Source: Kibdelosporangium persicum
Lineage (GTDB): Bacteria > Actinomycetota > Actinomycetes > Mycobacteriales > Pseudonocardiaceae
Direction of reading: 5' to 3'
Length of the DNA: 64,000 bases
Assembly: GCF_013280595.1 (NCBI RefSeq)
Contig: NZ_JAAATY010000012.1
Span: 203,170 to 267,169 of the forward strand
The notes beneath the pieces were generated by a model. The model searched no databases. It was not told the origin of the DNA and was given only the letters and a program-made list of their open reading frames with translations. The stretch's first letter is position 1, and each line of letters opens with the position of its first letter. This document shows positions 58,933 to 64,000 of the stretch, in pieces. The position numbers and the translations under genes were made by a program.

Positions 58933-61740
58933 ATGTCCCGGTTCATCAGCTTCATCGCCATCATCGTCCTCGCGTGTGGCCTGACCACCGGTTCCGTGTC
59001 CGCCGCGCAGGAACCGTACGCGGGGTACGCGTTCTTCTACTTCACCGGTGAGGGCACCGCGAACGGTGAGCAGATCTACCTCGCCACCAGTCGCGGCAAC
59101 GACCCGCTGAAGTTCGACGAACGCAACAACGGCCAGCCGATCCTGACCTCCACGCTGGGCGACAAGGGCGTGCGCGACCCGTTCATCATCCGCGCCCCGC
59201 AGGGCGACAAGTTCTACCTGCTCGCCACGGACCTGAAGATCCACGGCAACGGCGACTGGGACAAGGCGCAACGGCACGGCAGCCGGTCGATCATGGTCTG
59301 GGAGTCGGCCGACCTGGTGAACTGGTCGGCGCAACGCTCCGTCCAGGTCTCGCCGCCGACCGCGGGCAACACCTGGGCGCCGGAGGCCTACTGGGACGAC
59401 GAACGCGGTGTCTACGTCGTGTTCTGGGCGTCCAAACTGTACGCGGAGAGCGATCCCGGCCACACGGGTTCCAGCTACAACCGGATGATGTACGCGACCA
59501 CGCGCGACTTCGTGACGTTCAGCGAAGCCAAGGTCTGGCTGGACCCGGGCTACTCGGTGATCGACTCGACCGTGATCAAGCACGACGGCGTCTACTACCG
59601 GTACACCAAGGACGAACGCGATCCCAGCTCCTCCAGCCCGTGCAGCAAGTTCATCGTCGCGGAGAAGGCCACCGACCTGCTAGACCCGTCGTACGACTTC
59701 ATCAGCGAGTGCATCGGCAAGCCGGACATCAGCCGTGGCGAAGGCCCGACCGTGTTCAAGTCGAACACCGAGAACAAGTGGTACATGTTCATCGACGAGT
59801 TCGGCGGCCGTGGCTACGTTCCCTTCGAGACCACCGATCTGACCAGCGGCAAGTGGACGGCCTCGGCAGGTGCCCAGCTTCCGGCGTCGCTGCGGCACGG
59901 CACTGTCCTGCCGATCACCAAGGCGGAACACGACCGGCTCACCGGCGGACCCGTGCCACCGGTCAAGGCGGACCACAACGGACTCGTGGCACACTGGCCG
60001 CTCAACGCGAACACAGGCACAAAAGCCAAGGACATCACCGGACACGGCTACGACGGCACGCTGTCCGGTGACGCCACCTGGTCCAACGGATCACTGTCGT
60101 TCGGCGGGAAGAACGGCTTCGTCGACCTGCCGGACAACATGCTGTCCGGAGTGGACGCCGTCACCGTGGCCGCTGACGTCTACGTCGATCCCGCGCAACA
60201 GACACCGTACTTCTTATACGGCTTCGGCAATACCGGCGCGACAGGCACCGGGAACGGCTATCTGTTCAGCACAGGCGGCAGTGCGGACAGTGGCTTACGC
60301 GCGGCGATATCCAGTGGTGACTGGCGTTCCGAGCAACAAACGGCAGCGTCCACCGGCCTGTCCCGAGGCGCCTGGCACAACCTCACGTACACCATCGGAG
60401 ACGGCAAAGCAGTGCTGTACCTCGATGGACTTCCGGTGGCGCGCAATGACAACGTCACGCGGAAACCGTCGGACATCGGCGGTGGCCGGACGGCGGCGAA
60501 CTACCTCGGGCGGTCGCAGTACACGGCGGACAAGTACTTCCAGGGCCGGATGAAGGACGTCCGGTTGTACAAACGGGCCCTGAGCGCCGCCGAGATCGCC
60601 GCCCTGCCGGGCAACATCACCACCATCCGGTCGGTCACGATGCCCGAACTGAAAGTGCCCGCGATCATCGACGTGACCGCCGGAACCGTCGTCCTGCCGG
60701 TCAAGCCGGGGACCGACCTGCGCCGCCTGTCCCCTGCCTTCGAACTGGCGAGCGGCGCGGCCATCCGGCCGGGCAGCGGCCAAGTGGTCGACCTGAGCAA
60801 GCCGATGACGTACCGCGTGCTCGCACCACGCGGAAACACTCGCGTGTGGACGGTCAGCGCCCGGGAGATGCGCAGCCCACTGCCGCCCGGCCTGAACGCC
60901 GATCCCAACATCGCGGTGTTCGGCGACACGTACTACGTGTACGCGACCACGGACGGCTTCCCGAACTGGGGCAGCACCACCTTCAAGGTCTGGTCGTCGA
61001 AGGACCTGGCCACCTGGACCGATCACGGCGTGGCGCTGGACCTCGGGCCAGACGTCTCCTGGGCGGACAACAACGCGTGGGCACCGGCCATCGCGTACCG
61101 CGACGGGAAGTACTACTTCTACTTCTGCGCCGAGGCCAAGATCGGTGTCGCCGTCGGTGATTCGCCCACCGGCCCGTTCGTCGACTCGGGCCGGCCGCTG
61201 GTCAGTCGCAACCCCGACAGCGGACAGGCCATCGATCCGGCCGTGTTCACCGACGACGACGGCAAACCATACCTCTACTGGGGCAATGGTTCCGCCTATG
61301 TCGTGCCGCTCAACGAGGACATGATCTCGTTCGACCCGGCCGCCGTGCGACGGATCACCGGCCTCGCCGACTTCCGTGAAGGCCTGTTCATGGTGAAGCG
61401 GAAGGGAACCTACTACCTCAGCTGGTCGATCGACGACACCCGCAGCGAGAACTACCGGGTCGCGTACGCCACCGCCGACAGCCCGGCCGGGCCCTTCACG
61501 AACCGTGGCGTGATCCTGCGCAAGGACCTGTCACTGGGCATCAAGGGCACCGGCCACAGCTCGATGGTCCGGATCCCCGGCACCGACGAGTGGTACATCG
61601 CCTACCACCGCTTCGCCATCCCCGGCGGTGACGGCACCCATCGCGAGTCCACAATCGACAAACTGACCTTCACCGACGACGGCATGGTCGCTCCGGTCGT
61701 GCCCACCCTGGAAAGCGTGCGACCACGACCGATCGAATAA
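58933..61740 (+). CDS. Secreted double GH43 glycosidase with a LamG-type domain (probable arabinan/arabinoxylan-active)
   Basis: A 935-residue secreted protein; ATG 58933 (an in-frame GTG at 58918 is possible). Layout: signal peptide (1-about 28); GH43 module 1 (about 30-340) with catalytic Asp in GVRDPFIIR, Asp in SVIDSTVIK and Glu in RGEGPTVFK; LamG/concanavalin-type domain (about 355-560, GLVAHWPLNANTG to GRMKDVRLYKRALSAAEIAAL); a small beta-domain (about 570-640); GH43 module 2 (about 645-935) with Asp in LNADPNIAVFG, Asp in QAIDPAVFTDD and Glu in FREGLFMVKR. Both triads are complete. Two TTA codons (60214-60216 and 60295-60297) and some AT-ending codons in the LamG part differ from the rest. 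The arabinose operator upstream suggests arabinan or arabinoxylan as substrate. Confidence 0.9.
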   Translation: MSRFISFIAIIVLACGLTTGSVSAAQEPYAGYAFFYFTGEGTANGEQIYLATSRGNDPLKFDERNNGQPILTSTLGDKGVRDPFIIRAPQGDKFYLLATDLKIHGNGDWDKAQRHGSRSIMVWESADLVNWSAQRSVQVSPPTAGNTWAPEAYWDDERGVYVVFWASKLYAESDPGHTGSSYNRMMYATTRDFVTFSEAKVWLDPGYSVIDSTVIKHDGVYYRYTKDERDPSSSSPCSKFIVAEKATDLLDPSYDFISECIGKPDISRGEGPTVFKSNTENKWYMFIDEFGGRGYVPFETTDLTSGKWTASAGAQLPASLRHGTVLPITKAEHDRLTGGPVPPVKADHNGLVAHWPLNANTGTKAKDITGHGYDGTLSGDATWSNGSLSFGGKNGFVDLPDNMLSGVDAVTVAADVYVDPAQQTPYFLYGFGNTGATGTGNGYLFSTGGSADSGLRAAISSGDWRSEQQTAASTGLSRGAWHNLTYTIGDGKAVLYLDGLPVARNDNVTRKPSDIGGGRTAANYLGRSQYTADKYFQGRMKDVRLYKRALSAAEIAALPGNITTIRSVTMPELKVPAIIDVTAGTVVLPVKPGTDLRRLSPAFELASGAAIRPGSGQVVDLSKPMTYRVLAPRGNTRVWTVSAREMRSPLPPGLNADPNIAVFGDTYYVYATTDGFPNWGSTTFKVWSSKDLATWTDHGVALDLGPDVSWADNNAWAPAIAYRDGKYYFYFCAEAKIGVAVGDSPTGPFVDSGRPLVSRNPDSGQAIDPAVFTDDDGKPYLYWGNGSAYVVPLNEDMISFDPAAVRRITGLADFREGLFMVKRKGTYYLSWSIDDTRSENYRVAYATADSPAGPFTNRGVILRKDLSLGIKGTGHSSMVRIPGTDEWYIAYHRFAIPGGDGTHRESTIDKLTFTDDGMVAPVVPTLESVRPRPIE

Positions 61741-61764
61741 CCCTGCACACCGAAAGGTCCCACC

Positions 61765-62568
61765 ATGACACACACCCGACGAACATTCCTGGCCGCCGGC
61801 TGCGGCGGCCTGCTCAGCACGGCCATCGCGGGCTCGCCGGCGAACGCGGCAGCCTGGGAAACCGTGATCGACGGCTCGTTCGCGAGCTATTCGACGCTGG
61901 AGTCCGCGTGGAACTACCGGTACCCGTGGGGTTCCGACCACAACGGCAGTGCCCGGATGTACGCCAGCGCCACCGACCACAACCACGTCTACCTGGAAAG
62001 CAACGGCGTCCTGGTGGTGAAGGCGACCAGGATCACCTGGGACGAAGGCACCAGTTCGGCCGATCCCCACCTGCCCATCCGATACCACTCCGGCGCCATC
62101 CACGCCCGTCAGCACGTCACGGTCTCCGACCAGTTCCCGAACTGGGAGGTCAAGGGCGAGTTCCAGGCCCCCTCGGCGCGAGGCACCTGGCCGGCGTTCT
62201 GGCTGACCGGCGCGAACAGCTGGCCGCCGGAAAGCGACATCCTCGAGTACAAGGGCGACGCCCGCAACTGGTTCAACACGTACCGCAACGCGAGCGGTGG
62301 TTGGTCCAACACCATCGTCAACGTCTCGAATCCCGGGGCGTGGCACGGCTACCGGGCGTGGATCACCAAGGCCAACGCGACCGACGTGGACATCCACTAC
62401 TACCTGGACGGCAACTGGGTCGGCCAGCACCGCGGCGCGAACTTCGTCGGCAAGCCGATGTGGATCATCATCAACCTGCAGATGGAAGGGTCGTCCGGTT
62501 CACCCGGCCCGACCAGCGCCACCTACTACCGCGCACGCAACGTCTACGTCGGACGAACACGGGCCTGA
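61765..62568 (+). CDS. Secreted glycoside hydrolase, family GH16
   Basis: A 267-residue protein with a Tat-type leader (TRRTFLAAGCGGLLSTAIAG). The GH16 catalytic motif ExDxxE is Glu156-Ser-Asp158-Ile-Leu-Glu161 in PPESDILEYKG, preceded by RGTWPAFWLTGANSWP. The single module has a jelly-roll pattern ending in YYRARNVYVGRT. GH16 enzymes cut beta-1,3/1,4-glucans, galactans, agars or xyloglucan; the substrate is not evident. It follows the GH43 gene by 24 bases with AAAGG before ATG 61765, so it is probably co-transcribed from the arabinose-regulated promoter. Confidence 0.9.
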   Translation: MTHTRRTFLAAGCGGLLSTAIAGSPANAAAWETVIDGSFASYSTLESAWNYRYPWGSDHNGSARMYASATDHNHVYLESNGVLVVKATRITWDEGTSSADPHLPIRYHSGAIHARQHVTVSDQFPNWEVKGEFQAPSARGTWPAFWLTGANSWPPESDILEYKGDARNWFNTYRNASGGWSNTIVNVSNPGAWHGYRAWITKANATDVDIHYYLDGNWVGQHRGANFVGKPMWIIINLQMEGSSGSPGPTSATYYRARNVYVGRTRA

Positions 62569-62702
62569 CTCCGTGCGTTGACCGCGGGCCTCCCAGCTCG
62601 ACGCCGGTGTCATGACAGTGCTGGACATGTCGCAGATCCGCCACTCTCCGGAGCACACCGACGCGGCAATCCGGGCGCTTGCCGCCTTGAAGCGTCCCGC
62701 GA

Positions 62703-64000
62703 TCACCTCTTCAGGGCGATGGGCCTGCCACGGGATCTGTTCGCCTGGAGCTGAGAACCCGTTGGTGATGAGCATGGACGAGCGCGCGCGTGCAGGCCTG
62801 CGTTCGGAGCAGACCAGGAGTGATTCCGTCGTGGTGTCCGTGCCGGGTCGACGTAGTCCGGCGGGGTGAACCAGGCGACGCCTCCGTCGAGCTTGACTTC
62901 CCACTCGCTACGGTGAATCAGCCGATGGTGCTGTCCACACAGGAGCACGAGGTTGCCCAGTGCGGTTGGCCCACCCCGCAGCCAGGACGTGATGTGGTGG
63001 CTGTGGCAGACACTGGCGGGCCGGTCGCACCCCGGGAAGGCGCACCCGCGATCCCTGAGCACCAGTCCACGCCGGATGTGCGCGGGCACGACATAGGCCG
63101 GAACCGCGACGTCGAGCGGTTTGGAATCTCCACCCATGACCGCGGGCAGCACGTGCGCGTCGCAGGCGATCCGCCGCGCCTCACCCGCGGTCAACCGGGT
63201 GCCGGGCAAGACCCGCCCGTCCACCGACTTGGTCAGCTCGTCCATCGAGATGGTGAACGCCACCTCGGTCTTGAACCCGTTGTGCGTCGGCAGATCCGGA
63301 CAGTTCGCGGCCTTCTGCAGCACATCGGCGAAGGCATCCCCGCCACGCTCGGCATACCCGCGCGTGTCGTCCGCTTCGCGCTTTTCAAACGGCGCGAGCA
63401 GTGCGTCGAACAGAGCGGCCGTCTCTGCATCCAACCGTCCTTTGAACTCCATCCGCCCGTCGCGAAAGATGTGCCGCCGCAGTTCTCGTTCCGGTCGCTG
63501 CGGTTCGTCGTCGTTCGGTGCTGTGCCGTCCGGGTCGACGATGTCACGCACCCACCGCTCGCCGTACCGGGCCAGGGCGTTCGGGTCGTCCTCGGCGGCG
63601 CGTTCGACCATCAACTCTTCCGCCAATGCAACCTTGTCCGCCTCCACATGGTTGAGGCTGCCGACGAACTTGCGGATGACTTCAACCTGTCCGACGCTGA
63701 TCTGACCGGCGGCGAGCTTCTTGGCGGTCAACGGAAGAGAGGCCTCGACCACGGCTCCGGTCGGAGTTTTCACATCGTGCAGGGCGGTGGCTTGGGCGAT
63801 GCGCTGGTTGGCTTCACTGCGTGAGATGTTCTGGGTGTGGACGAGTAGTGCGGCGGTGTTGCTGTAGCCCAACTCGTACGCGGCTCCCCGGCCGTCTACT
63901 TCGGACAGGATGTCGAAGTATTCGGCGTAGTCCCGGAGTATCCGCCTGTGTACGGCGGTGAGCCGGGTGACAAGCTCGCGGTTGCCGAGCTGCCAGAGTG
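62703..64000 (-). CDS. HNH endonuclease of the DUF222 family, 3' part (cut by the window edge)
   Basis: The frame stays open from 62703 to the right edge, so the start lies beyond 64000. DUF222 occupies the visible N-terminal part (AALLVHTQNISRSEANQRIAQ, LAAGQISVGQVEVIRKFV, ETAALFDALLAPFEK), followed by the HNH domain with LRDRGCAFPGCDRPASVCHSHHITSWLRGG and LVLLCGQHHRLIH; the Cys pairs and His residues are complete. Members are numerous in actinobacteria (13E12 repeat-like) and are often duplicated; function in vivo unclear. A 3' extension rich in Arg and Ser (RPCSSPTGSQLQANRSRGRP) follows the domain. Confidence 0.9.
   Translation of the reverse strand, partial: LWQLGNRELVTRLTAVHRRILRDYAEYFDILSEVDGRGAAYELGYSNTAALLVHTQNISRSEANQRIAQATALHDVKTPTGAVVEASLPLTAKKLAAGQISVGQVEVIRKFVGSLNHVEADKVALAEELMVERAAEDDPNALARYGERWVRDIVDPDGTAPNDDEPQRPERELRRHIFRDGRMEFKGRLDAETAALFDALLAPFEKREADDTRGYAERGGDAFADVLQKAANCPDLPTHNGFKTEVAFTISMDELTKSVDGRVLPGTRLTAGEARRIACDAHVLPAVMGGDSKPLDVAVPAYVVPAHIRRGLVLRDRGCAFPGCDRPASVCHSHHITSWLRGGPTALGNLVLLCGQHHRLIHRSEWEVKLDGGVAWFTPPDYVDPARTPRRNHSWSAPNAGLHARARPCSSPTGSQLQANRSRGRPIALKR

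Overview
The window is 64 kb of very GC-rich DNA with GTG starts, stop/start overlaps of the ATGA and GTGA kind, a class II DAHP synthase, a SARP regulator and a DUF222/HNH gene. Together these point to a filamentous actinomycete, most likely of the Pseudonocardiaceae (Amycolatopsis/Kibdelosporangium/Lentzea type). The genus is inferred. No rRNA, tRNA, CRISPR array or intact insertion sequence was seen.

Region 1 (1 to about 29 kb) looks like a tryptophan-derived natural-product gene cluster, cut off at the left edge. A plus-strand operon (1557-12956) carries a fusion of kynurenine 3-monooxygenase and aromatic amino acid decarboxylase, a P450, a complete tryptophan pathway (trpE-G-D-C-B-A) and a class II DAHP synthase. 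A lone DszC-type flavin monooxygenase (13087-14286) follows. A minus-strand block (20797 down to 14305) holds two more DszC-type monooxygenases, two SnoaL/NTF2-fold proteins, an aldo/keto reductase, an MFS exporter and a glutathionyl-hydroquinone-reductase-like protein. Next come a membrane acyltransferase, a WrbA-type quinone reductase, an O-methyltransferase-like protein, a flavin reductase (likely supplier of reduced flavin), a SARP-NB-ARC activator and a MocR-like regulator without its PLP lysine. Precursor supply, repeated ring hydroxylation, quinone handling, methylation and export suggest an aromatic amine or quinone product. TTA codons in the SARP, the MocR and one monooxygenase suggest bldA-type developmental control.

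Between 28.5 and 30.3 kb lie an IS630-transposase-derived DNA-binding protein, a methyltransferase and a possible 47-residue gene coupled to it.

Region 2 (30.4-43.7 kb) is for plant and other polysaccharide use. It has a secreted PL1 pectate lyase, an internally duplicated secreted protein, an AA10 lytic polysaccharide monooxygenase with CebR-like and DasR-like sites upstream, and a seven-gene overlapping operon (ABC sugar importer, YesL-like protein, Gfo/Idh/MocA oxidoreductase, DUF6807 protein, second pectate lyase). Two LacI regulators and a second Gfo/Idh/MocA gene follow.

Region 3 (43.7-62.6 kb) is an L-arabinose/arabinan locus. It has araB-araD-araA followed by a ChvE/Ggu-type importer, a second importer of the YtfQ-YtfR-YtfT-YjfF type, a LacI repressor, an MFS transporter, a large secreted protein with two GH43 modules, and a secreted GH16 enzyme. 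Four copies of a 14-bp operator (TGTTAGCGMTAACA type) stand before araB, the second importer, the repressor gene and the GH43 gene and define a regulon. The right edge cuts a DUF222/HNH endonuclease gene.
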